Source of the DNA: Amorphophallus konjac | Lineage: Eukaryota > Streptophyta > Magnoliopsida > Alismatales > Araceae | Direction: 5' to 3' | Assembly: GCA_022559845.1 (NCBI GenBank) | Contig: CM040117.1 | Coordinates: 77,599,731-77,663,730, forward strand | Length of the DNA: 64,000 nt | Shown here: piece after piece, positions 11,201 through 20,531 of the stretch | How the letters are laid out: each line of letters opens with the position of its first letter | Numbering within the stretch: the stretch's first letter is position 1 | The notes under the pieces: generated by a model | What the model saw: the letters and a program-made list of their open reading frames with translations, nothing else | Told to the model about the DNA's origin: nothing | The model's database searches: none | Position numbers and translations under genes: made by a program

Positions 11201-12041
11201 AAGGAAAAATTCTCATTTTATAGATTTGGGTACCCAAGCTTTCTTGAGTCCTTGGGGGTTAGTAGCACCTTTGAGAGGTGCTTTCCACAGTCTCACAGCA
11301 TCAAAATCATCTAATTTTCATCAAAAACTCATCTCAGATCCACGCTCACCGCACCACATATACTAGCATGCAATGCATTCTAATATGAGAAGTAGGTTTT
11401 CCAAATTTGTGCAAGACAATGCATGAGAGCTTATGCAGACTCGATGTATGCAATTGAACGTCATTTGAAAAGTAAATTCATCATATTAAGACATGAGCCA
11501 CAGAGTGATATGTAATATGCAAATACGTGCAGACACATGTGTATGCAGTTCTTTGAATATGCATGAAGAATTCAATGTCAACTGTATAAACATTCCCATG
11601 GTACCTAGTAGAGTTACAAGCACTCACGCATGGTGAAGGTTTTCAGACAGACATAATCTGTCCTTCCACCAACAACATTTTATATACCAATGGGTTGGTT
11701 ATATAGCTAACTTGAGAACAATGAAGGGCAATTAAGCACAATTAACACATGCAATCTAACAATCAAGATTAAGCCATGAAATGTAACTACCAAAACGGAA
11801 ACATTAAAAACTAATAGAACTAATATAGAAATGTAGAATTTTGGGGTTCTACCAAACCGAGGGTGCCTTGATTTATTTGCTATAGCCCCTTTTCATTTTC
11901 TTTTGCTCCAAGGCATACAGAAATCAGCTCATTTTGCAGATTTAGAACCCAAACCTTTTTGGGCCCCTATGAGTTAGTGACATTTCCACTAAAAGTTCTA
12001 TTCATTTTCAATGCATTCAAATCATCAAATTTTATCAATGA

Positions 12042-12631
12042 ACAGTCATGTATAGTATGCCCTAATTCACCATAGTAATGACAACAACCCAAAGACTCCA
12101 CAATTTTCTTATATGCATAAGCATTGAATCTCTGTGATTTAACAAAAGTGTTTTTATTTTCAGCATGAAAATTTTTCTTCTTCATGGCACGATTGTTGTC
12201 ATTTTTCTTTTGAAAACAAGATTTCATCAAATGACTATATTTCCCACAATAATCACAATGCAAAGACGCAACTCTTCCATATGGTCTTTTGCATAAGCGT
12301 AAGAATTTTCAAATGTAGTTTTACTGTTTGAAAATGATTTTTGCTTACTGGAAGCATTGGTCCTTTGACATGCTTTTAGTTCATCATCTCTCAAGATAAA
12401 ACATTCATCCATTACATGACTGGACTGTTCACAATAAAAGCAGTGTATATTCTTTTTCTGGACAACATGAAATTTCTTGCATGAGCATGAGAGTTTTCAG
12501 TTGTTCATTTTCTGTTTGAAAACTTTCTTGACTTTTTGAATCCATTCATTTTCTGGAGTGTATTTAATTCATCATATTTCATCAAAAGACATTCATGCAT
12601 CATATGACCAATTTTACCATAATGAAAATAT
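12042..12631 (-). repeat. Four tandem zinc-knuckle modules in element B gag
   Basis: CCHC-type knuckles at about 12590-12631 (both Cys changed to Tyr), 12402-12443 (intact, CFYCEQSSHVMDEC), 12217-12258 (intact, CDYCGKYSHLMKSC) and 12042-12083 (second Cys to Tyr). They are spaced 188, 185 and 175 nt. Linker words such as AYAK and DDLNAL recur, so this looks like tandem duplication of a roughly 61-residue module. Element A Gag has a single knuckle of this type. Confidence 0.65.
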
Positions 12632-13569
12632 GAAATTTTCTTTGTGGATACATGTGTGCAGCATGATTGTGCTTGGCATTCACAGTGGTACCAACAACAT
12701 TTTTAGGTTTTTGATGTACGTTGTTTTTATTTTTCAGATTTTCATTTTGTTTCTGATTGTTCTGGGTAGCATATTTTTGTGTGGGTTATTTTGAGGTGCT
12801 GGCCATGCTTGAGCTAACCATAAATGATGTATACCCTTTGTTTTCAATTTTTTTTTTGTTCATAAGATTATAGCCCAACCCCTCTCTTTGAAAATTCATT
12901 TTACTTCCCAGAAGTTTGTCCAGATTCTCTTTACCACTAACAAGTCTAGACAGTGAATTATTCAAATCACAAACTTGAGTTTCCAGATATGTAATCTACA
13001 GTTCAAAATTAAGGATTTCTTCCTCACACTCAACAATTCTGTTTTTCAACGTTTCATTAACATATTTATAGTCTTCAATTTCTCTTTGTAGAACAATCAA
13101 TTTTTTCAGATTCATATGTGACAATAGATTTTCCTTTTTCTAAAACAAGCAATCTCTCAGATATGGCAGTATTCAACTCTTTCAGTTTCTCATTTTCTTC
13201 TTTCAATTTTTTATTTTCTGTACCCACAGAGTATAGCTTTTCTGTAAGCTTTTCAAGAACTTTTTCAGTTTCATCAAACTTTGAGATTTTTCCCATTAGC
13301 TGAGCATTTTCACATTTTAACAGAGAGTTTTCTTTTTCAATTTTATCAAAAAATTTCAAACTACTTTCAAGTAAGGAAGTTTCAATCTACATGGTACTGT
13401 TTTTCTTTTTGAGTTCTTTGTTTTGATTTACAAGGCTCTTACTCTTAATTTCCATTTCATGAAGTTTTTCAAACAAATTTTCATTTTCAGATTGCGAATC
13501 TAGCTTAGACAGTTCTTTAGGTTTTGCTTCCAATAGTTCACAATTTTCACAGGAAGTGTTAGTGTGCAC

Positions 13570-14254
13570 CAGCGTTATCAGAATCGGACCGGACCGGCCG
13601 GTCGGACCGGTTCGACCGTGAACCGGTCCAAGAACCGGTCCGATTAGGCCCGATCCGGTCAAATGGCAAAAAATCTTCCGAACCGTGGTTCGACCGTTGA
13701 ACTGGTTCGGGCCGGTTAGACCCTATTCTCGCACCAAAAAAATAAAAATAAAAAATGGTTCAGTATCCCCCCCCGCCAACCCAACCCAACCCAACCCAAC
13801 CCAACCCAGCGCGACACGGCACAAATAAATAAATATATATATTATTTACTTATATTCGATCAAACCATTTAATTCGACACACAACTCAAGCTCACATCTT
13901 ATGCCCCTTAGATCCTGACCCAAGGGTGAGCTCTCCAACATATAAAGCCAAGTAAGTCTTTCTAACTTCCAATATAGGACTAAACATAAAGGTTCTATTT
14001 CCAACATATAAATGAAGATATTTGAATCAACATAAATCTCTATTTCCAACAAGTAGTTACAAGTTATTCTCTATATACATGTATGTTTATTTATTTTGAT
14101 CATTATATCTTATTTGAGTTATTTTTTATTGTATTAGGTTATAGAATAGGGTTGGACCATATATCAATATTATAATGACATCACGGTTCAAACCGGTTCG
14201 AACCGAACCAGCTCATTGTCCGGTTCAGGCACCGGTCCGGTTCTGATAACATTG
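13570..14254. mobile_element. hAT-like MITE in element B gag
   Basis: A 685-bp insertion flanked by a perfect 8-bp target duplication, GTGTGCAC (13562-13569 and 14255-14262). Terminal inverted repeats are CAGCGTTATCAGAATCGGAC on the left and CAATGTTATCAGAACCGGAC on the right. The 8-bp duplication and CA...TG ends fit the hAT superfamily. There is no transposase, so it is non-autonomous. Both subterminal regions are dense in overlapping CCGGTT/AACCGG and GGTC/GACC palindromes. The interior has an AACCC run (about 13784-13807) and AT-rich sequence. Confidence 0.85.
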
Positions 14255-14664
14255 GTGTGCACAATCTCATAAATTTTCTTCTTTAATGTCTTATTTTCAG
14301 ATTTGACCATTTTGTATCTACCTAACAATTCCTCATAACTGTCCATTAACTCTTCAATCAAAACTTCTTCAGAGTCAGAAATAGAATTTACCTCACTTGA
14401 GCTTTCTTCACCATGAGCCATTAAGGCTGACCCAAATTGCAACAGTTTTGCATTTGCTTCATACATGGCTAGCTTGTCTAATAAGTCTCTGGCTGACCTG
14501 CAAGAACAGATTCGTAAAAGAACATCAGACTCTATGCTATTCCTAAGAATATTTAAAGCCTTAAGATTAATCTCATATTTCTTTTTGTGCTTATCATTCC
14601 ACTTTATTTCATTTTCCTGGAAATCAAGTGGCTGATGCTTTAGCATCATATGCTTGTGATTTCC

Positions 14665-15044
14665 AGGAAAATACCATTTTCACTCATTCAAGTGACCTCC
14701 CGATTTTAGCTAGGGGGGCGCTCAAAATGGACAAAATAGTTTTGCCCACACTGAGGAAGTGTAAATAGCCATGTGGGCGTTTCTTTTCTAGTTTTCATTT
14801 TCTGTTACGTTTGGATAGCCTATACAGGGGAAAAACCCCAATGATATTAATTGGGCTTTTAAGCCCTTGATTGTTCAAACAGGGGTATGCCCCGAAGCAA
14901 TTGTAATTCACTCATTCAGTCAATAATATAAGGGCCATAGGATCTATCTGGGGGAGCGAGAACATTCTTCCCTTCTGGGGACGGGTGCGCTCGACCAGAT
15001 TAAGATTCTATTGGTTGGTTTTTTTGCTCAAAAAAAAAAAAAAA
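14665..15044 (+). mobile_element. 5'-truncated LINE tail with poly(A)
   Basis: The fragment ends in a run of 15 A (15030-15044). Its words CAGGGGTATGCCCCG, CTGGGGGAGCGAGAACATTC and GTGCGCTCGACCAGATTA are shared with the 3' UTRs of the two LINEs at 30060-30210 (minus) and 36150-36300 (plus). Imperfect flanking repeats CTTGTGATTTCC (14653-14664) and CTTCTGAGATTTC (15045-15057) look like an aged target duplication in the gag of element B. Confidence 0.7.
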
Positions 15045-15210
15045 CTTCTGAGATTTCAAGCTCACTAAGACCAAGATAGGCACACATCTTATTTCTCCAA
15101 GAAATGTAGTTATTACCATTATAACGAGGAGAGAGAGTAAACAAACAACTACCAGACATATTGCTCAAGAAACTCGCCGACAAGGATCTCTCTATAGGTC
15201 GTTAGACCTC

Positions 15211-17604
15211 TGATGGGGACATCACCTCTCATGCCCACGTTCACAGCTCGTCTCCTCACCCCGGTTGCATCCGGCATGGTCTAGTCATTTAATTTTGAGT
15301 CCTATGTAATTTTATTTAAGTCATTTGATGTATTTTCCCTTTTATTTAAGTCATGTTCCTAGGTCTTGTGTTCATTTCCCTAAGTTTGAGTGTCATTAGG
15401 TTATCTAGTTAGCTATTGGGCTCAATTCATTGGGCTTGGCCCAAGGGCTCTCCCCTACCCCCTCGGTTATTTGTCATTGAGTCAATTGTCAAGGATTTTT
15501 GTAGAAATGTGGGTTTCCTATATATAGGACCCCATTCTCCCCCATTTCAACTTAATGAATCAATCAATGAAAATGCCATTTGAGATTTCAAACTTAGTTT
15601 AGTGGAGTGAATCCAATTGGGTGAGAAGCCCTAGGGTGAGAGATTCCCCACCCCCCTCTTCTCTCTCTTTCTCTCTCCTCCACTAAGGGGTTCGCCCCTT
15701 TCTCTCTCTCCTCCTCCTCCCAACCAACTCCAACCCCCACCTACCTCCATTAATGCCACTCCACTTCCCATAGCCACCATTACTCCCCCCCTAGTTCCAA
15801 GGTTGAATCTTCCCATTCCAACACTATCTCCCCTAATCCAATACAATCTTCCCCATTCCAACACAATCACCCCTCTTCCCCACACAATCCCACAACTTCC
15901 TAGGCCCATTTGAATTTTGAAACCCCTTCCCTCCAAAGCTTTGGCCGCCCCTCTCCCCGTCCCCTTGGCCAAGTTCGCCCCCCCTCCTTCCCTCCACCCC
16001 TCACCCTCCACTTCACCCTCCACCCTCCTCTCATCCTCCCCTTTTGGCTGAACCAGGACAACATCTGCACCCTTCCCCTTCAACAACCTCTCCACCACCC
16101 TTAGACACCCTCCAAAACTCCCCCTCAATCCCCCTCCACCCTTCATCCACCTCCCCTTCACCATAGACCCCCTTCCCCTTCTTCTCTCTTGGTTATTGGA
16201 AGCTACTTCGAAGTTGCAGTTTGCTGTCCAAGAGTTACAGATGAAACTGCAGTTTGCAGCTGCCACCACAACCACACCCCGGTGAGTTTGAAGGTCTAAG
16301 AGGAGTCCATAGAAGCGTCTGCCTGTCCTCTTCGGAACGGCAGTGATTTCGTCCCCATCGGAGCATCGAGCTGCACAGGAGGTCCATTCTCCCACGACTG
16401 CGCAGAGTTGGCTCTGCAGAGATCCTGAGCCGAAGAGAAAGCTTCACTACGACAAACCCCGGAGGAATCAGGCCAAGAGCTATTCTATAAAGTTCTTCCT
16501 CTCCCTGTCTACTTTCAGAATCAAGAAGCAGAACTCCGTTCGGCATCCTGCAGCAGAAGTTATCAATTTTCTTCCCTAGGCGTTCGACTCTGCTTCCCAC
16601 TATCTGCATCGACCACTTCTCACTTTTCTGAGTCCTCTGATCTTCACCGGGATCTTTTGGCATCCCTGTTTGTTCTGCTGTAAAGAGGACTCACCCACGG
16701 TTCCAACGGTTCCAACGGCGACTGATTCGGAGTTCGGGAACGGTCGGGGCAGCCTCGTCTTCCTACTGTTGGTAGTCTGTTGCAGACAGTCCGAGATTCA
16801 GCAACCCTGTTTGTACTCCCGCCCAGGCCGCCAGTAACCCCTGAAGAAATTGGAAAAATTCAGAGGCACTCCTGTTTCAGAGACGAAAAGATAGCCACTG
16901 GTCTCACCTTCAGCGAAATTCCAGAGAGAGTTATGCGGCCTCCACACCCTCTGTCTGTCATCTATTACAGAGAGAAGGCTGATTCGGTGTCATCACTTCT
17001 TCATCACTCTTAGCACTAGTTTCCCCTCCCCGCTTGGCCGGCTGAAGGCCCCTCCCTGTGTGGAGGTAGTGTTTGGATGTAACTATCATCTTCCCTTCCC
17101 CACGATCCCCCCCTTGCATGGGGTGTAGTGTTGTAATAGCTTAAACAGGTCAAGCTACCCCGGCGCGGCGTGTGGGGAACCCACGCTTCCCCGCTCGCCC
17201 TCGTCTCCGAGCGGGACCGGTTTCTTCAAACCGGTCGAGTGAGTGCTCCAAAACTTTGCTCTAATTCATGCTTGTTCTTTCAATATTAGTTCATAAACTC
17301 CGCTGGCCGTGACGAGAGCCCGATCCTTAAGCTCATTTGCTATAAGTGATCATCGTGGGAAGAGAGTGGAACCCGTGCCCTTTGGCACTTCGTCGGACCC
17401 TTGATTTGGGCAGCCATACCCTTGGGGAATCAAACCTTGGCCTTGCTGGCCCTCTACCAGCAAGGGCCTAGCCCACACAACCTCCCCTTGGCATTGCCAA
17501 GTTACCCCGGGTCTTAGTGAGCATCGGGTGAGCGGTTGCTATTATCGGTCCGTTTTGAATGCTTAATTGTGCTTGCTTGTTGAGTCCTAGGTTGTGTCAC
17601 ATCA
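15211..17604 (+). mobile_element. 5' LTR of element C
   Basis: Begins TGATGGGGAC and ends CACATCA. TATA-like TATATATAGG lies near 15520-15530. Two adjacent hairpins lie near its 3' end (17191-17236). C-rich, low-complexity tracts at 15640-16160 produce long antisense open frames that are probably not genes. Confidence 0.85.
17191..17236. repeat. Twin hairpins in the 3' part of the element C LTR
   Basis: CCGCTCG-N10-CGAGCGG (17191-17214) is followed at once by GACCGGTTT-CTTC-AAACCGGTC (17215-17236), a perfect 9-bp stem with a 4-nt loop. Both are unchanged in the other LTR (22432-22477). They could be an RNA structure in the leader or a 3'-end signal. Confidence 0.6.
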
Positions 17605-17606
17605 AG

Positions 17607-17618
17607 TGGTATCAGAGC
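17607..17618 (+). other. Primer binding site of element C
   Basis: TGGTATCAGAGC, the complement of the plant initiator tRNA-Met 3' end, two bases after the LTR. Confidence 0.85.
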
Positions 17619-17713
17619 AAGTCATTGACTTGTCTCTATCAAGTCAAGTCCTAGGGCATGCTTGCATTGGTGTCATCATCAATCCGACCCTTGCATTGAT
17701 CCCCCAGATCATC

Positions 17714-19504
17714 ATGGCCTCCTACTTAGCCTACTCGCCACCCATGGACTTCATCCTAGATAGGGATATTACCTTTGACGGATCACATTCTAGTGACTAT
17801 CTTAGGTGGGAGGCTACCATAGAAAAGTACTTCGAAAAGACTTGGGTATATGGACCGGCGAGAGTCCGAAAGGCCAAGGGACGACTTCAGGGTCAAGCCA
17901 AAAGTAAGTGGGAACACATAGAGGCCTTAAGGAGGATTGGAAGACAAGAACCTATTCACTCATGGGAAGAGATGAAGGTAGAACTTAGAAAGATCTACAT
18001 CCCCAAACATTCCCACCCCTTCTACTCAAGCACCCCTAACCCGAGGAGCACTACCACTCCTCCATCCCCACCCGGCCAACTTGAGACCGACCTTTGGTCT
18101 CCACCCCCACCACCCCCAACAATTCATCTCTCAACCATCATAACAACACTTCATGACCAAGTCCTCTCCCTTAAGACCCAAATAAACCAAACAACCACCT
18201 CTCCACCAAATCCCATGAGGATCCCCACACTCCAACCAAAACCTCCTTCCGCAAACCTATCTATCCAAACTCAATTGGCCCCCACTACCACCCCTCCACA
18301 ACCGGCCGATCCCAAGGGGAAGAGACCCCTAACCGACCCGGTTTCCCCAATAAGGACCACCACTCACCCTATTCTCACCATTCAAACCCAAGTAAACCCC
18401 GTGTCCATCCCTCCACTTAGAACCATGACGGCCACCACCACCCAACCCAAATCCTGTCACCTAACCCACCTTCCACTTCCAACCCCAATCCTACCCCAAC
18501 CTAGACCTCCACTACTTCCACTCCCAAACCACACCCTACCAATCCCAATCCAAGTTTCCCTTTACCCTCTACCCTGGGAACACCACACACAAACCCTCAT
18601 CACCCCAAAAGACTCTCTCACCTCCTTGGTAGCAGAACTCATACCCAATCCAATAGTTGTGAGCACTCCAAACCCACCCCCCACTTTGGAGGAAACCCAA
18701 GTCCAAGCTGAAGAAGAAACCTCACACGATGGTCTTTACCTTACACCACCCTCTCTAGTTGGGGCGGAGCTCATCTTAGGAGAACCCATTGTTAGTTGGC
18801 TAAAGGAGAGCCCAATTCGAGAGACCCCGGCCCATGTTTTCCCTCCCATAGAACGAGACCTTCCCATAGTGCCCTTCTTCTCCTATCGCACCACAATCCA
18901 AGCATCCTATCAAGTGGAGACCTTAGAGGACCTTCTCAAGGGCATATCATGGCAATTAGAGATGACTAGCATGTTGACCCCTATGGTCAAACAACCTAGG
19001 AGCCTTAGCCTCCTACACCTATGCATAGGGTCTATCACCTCGGTTTGCACCATTGGTTGCTACACTAGCGACCTCATTCTATTCCTCCCTACACCTGATG
19101 AGCCCAACCTTCTCCTCGATTTAGAGCTTCTTATCTCGGGTAGAAAGCCAAGCCCTCCACTCATGGCCGACCCACTTGTCAAGAACATTGGCCCAACTAT
19201 CATGGAGAAGGATGACTTAGCACCTTTTAAGGATCTTGAGGACATGGAGTTCCTCCCCCTAGGTGACCCATTTTATGATCCATATGATCCATTCCATTGG
19301 GAGTCAAGGGACTCATATGACCCAACCATCTTACCAACCACCCACCCTTTCCTACCCTCACCCACCATATTGGGCCAAACCCACCTCATCCATGACCCGG
19401 GTTACACCTTGGGAGCCATGACCTTGGGCCACATATCCCTAGGTAAAAAGGTTGTGCCCCACCCCATGATGACCACCTTCTTAGATCCATTCGATCCTTT
19501 CTAA
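17714..19504 (+). CDS. Element C ORF1: gag-like N-terminus fused to a proline-rich region
   Basis: The frame is open from 17594, but the PBS lies at 17607, so the ATG at 17714 (MASYLAYSPP) is the likely start, giving 596 residues. Residues 1-105 resemble a Ty3/gypsy capsid N-terminus (SSDYLRWEATIEKYFE, ARVRKAKGRLQGQA, HSWEEMKVELRK). The rest is rich in Pro, Thr, Ser and Leu and has no protease, RT or zinc knuckle. Near the end are repeats of the DPFYDPYDPF type. I do not recognise the middle and C-terminal parts. The frame has stayed open while most neighbouring elements are broken, which suggests recent function or youth. It may be a relic of gag-pol rebuilt by frameshift and drift. Confidence 0.6.
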   Translation: MASYLAYSPPMDFILDRDITFDGSHSSDYLRWEATIEKYFEKTWVYGPARVRKAKGRLQGQAKSKWEHIEALRRIGRQEPIHSWEEMKVELRKIYIPKHSHPFYSSTPNPRSTTTPPSPPGQLETDLWSPPPPPPTIHLSTIITTLHDQVLSLKTQINQTTTSPPNPMRIPTLQPKPPSANLSIQTQLAPTTTPPQPADPKGKRPLTDPVSPIRTTTHPILTIQTQVNPVSIPPLRTMTATTTQPKSCHLTHLPLPTPILPQPRPPLLPLPNHTLPIPIQVSLYPLPWEHHTQTLITPKDSLTSLVAELIPNPIVVSTPNPPPTLEETQVQAEEETSHDGLYLTPPSLVGAELILGEPIVSWLKESPIRETPAHVFPPIERDLPIVPFFSYRTTIQASYQVETLEDLLKGISWQLEMTSMLTPMVKQPRSLSLLHLCIGSITSVCTIGCYTSDLILFLPTPDEPNLLLDLELLISGRKPSPPLMADPLVKNIGPTIMEKDDLAPFKDLEDMEFLPLGDPFYDPYDPFHWESRDSYDPTILPTTHPFLPSPTILGQTHLIHDPGYTLGAMTLGHISLGKKVVPHPMMTTFLDPFDPF

Positions 19505-19565
19505 TGGGAATTCAAAGGTTGTCCCACACCATACACATGGAAGTCACCTTTGGAAAAGCATACAT

Positions 19566-20531
19566 GTGTCTAGGCTTACCATACCCCTTGGCATGAACAC
19601 TATGTTGGGTCCATTCATTCATATCACCCACATGTCAAGTAGAAAGTATGAGTGGTCCATATTCGGATGTCATGGTCCACCTTCATTCATCATGGGTCTT
19701 AAGCATGTCAAAGGCATCTACGGATGTCCGGGTCCCCCAATATTTATCACCAATTTGCATGATAGGGCCACCTACGGGTGCCCCGGCCCACCTAGGCTAA
19801 CCAAAGTCTACACTGCATCATTACACGATAGGTCTACTTTTGGTTGCCCAGGTCCACCCATCACCCCTAGAATATCTGCATTCACAACATTGCATAAAGA
19901 GATCCGCAAGCACATTAGCAAGAAGAATGTGACTTATAAAAGGCGAGCCGACTCTCATCGACGTCACCAAGAATTCCATGAGGGTGACTTTGTGATGGTA
20001 AGGACGGAGAGGCTCTCCCCGGGAGCCATCTCCAAATTGAGGCCACGTGGGGCTGGTCCCTTCCAGGTCCTGAGGCGCATTGGTGCAAATGCCTATGAGT
20101 TAGATCTCCCCGAGGAATATGGGGTAAGTCCCACATTCAGTGTCGCCGACCTAGTGCCATACAAGGGACCCACGGTGGTACCTAGTGAGGATATTGAGCC
20201 TATTCCCTCCGTTGAGAGAGTACCCACCCGTGAGGAGAGTCCGCCAACCAAGAGAGCCCAGCGTGAGCGCATTGAACGAATATTGGATGAACAGGTCACT
20301 ACCACCAGGAGCAAGGTATACGAGCGCTATCTCGGCAGGTGGATGGATCGGTCTCGTTCGGAAGACTTGAAGGCAGTACCACTTCTACACCCTCCAAAGA
20401 GGGAAGGACACTTACTCGACGGAGTCGAGTTCTCCGCACCCCGGGAGTATGATGGGGACATCACCTCCCATGCCCACGTTCACAACTCGTCTCCTCACCC
20501 CGGTTGCATCCGGCATGGTCTAGTCATTTAA
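19566..20531 (+). CDS. Element C ORF2: GCPGPP repeats plus integrase C-terminus
   Basis: A 321-residue frame in a different register from ORF1. Residues 33-98 hold four copies of [FY]GC(P/H)GPP at spacings of 18-22. Residues about 110-200 match the C-terminal part of a Ty3/gypsy integrase, with HEGDFVMVRTERLSPG, the GPY/F-type motif LRPRGAGPFQVLRRIG and FSVADLVPY. The segment after residue 235 (ILDEQ...SKVYERYLGRW) looks like a degenerate chromodomain. The frame runs about 80 nt into the 3' LTR. The catalytic integrase core is missing, so it cannot act alone. Whether it is translated is unknown. Confidence 0.6.
   Translation: MSRLTIPLGMNTMLGPFIHITHMSSRKYEWSIFGCHGPPSFIMGLKHVKGIYGCPGPPIFITNLHDRATYGCPGPPRLTKVYTASLHDRSTFGCPGPPITPRISAFTTLHKEIRKHISKKNVTYKRRADSHRRHQEFHEGDFVMVRTERLSPGAISKLRPRGAGPFQVLRRIGANAYELDLPEEYGVSPTFSVADLVPYKGPTVVPSEDIEPIPSVERVPTREESPPTKRAQRERIERILDEQVTTTRSKVYERYLGRWMDRSRSEDLKAVPLLHPPKREGHLLDGVEFSAPREYDGDITSHAHVHNSSPHPGCIRHGLVI

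Larger units (their letters stand above)
11215..15159 (-). pseudogene. gag: Element B gag relic, split by two insertions
   Basis: Ty1/copia SIRE-like capsid gene on the minus strand. The start is the ATG at 15159, followed by a UBN2-type N-terminus (YNGNNYISWRNKM). This is split by a LINE tail (14665-15044) and continues at 14649 with a core aligned to element A's Gag (NLKALNILRN, SARDLLDKL). A coiled-coil region follows, split by a hAT-like MITE (13570-14254). The frame is the same on both sides of the MITE target duplication, and the coiled coil continues to about 13075. The C-terminal part holds several zinc-knuckle modules (12631-12042) and a terminal GLKKAWVPKS motif near 11240, equivalent to the AWVPKTP end of element A Gag. 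Frameshifts and stops are frequent. It cannot be translated as it stands. Confidence 0.75.

Noticed and set aside
15631..16663. Antisense open frames of 254 and 142 codons in the LTRs of element C (and matching ones at 20870-21910)
   Set aside because: They lie opposite C-rich low-complexity sequence and are Gly/Arg-rich. The two LTR copies differ by frame-changing indels, and no protein family is suggested.
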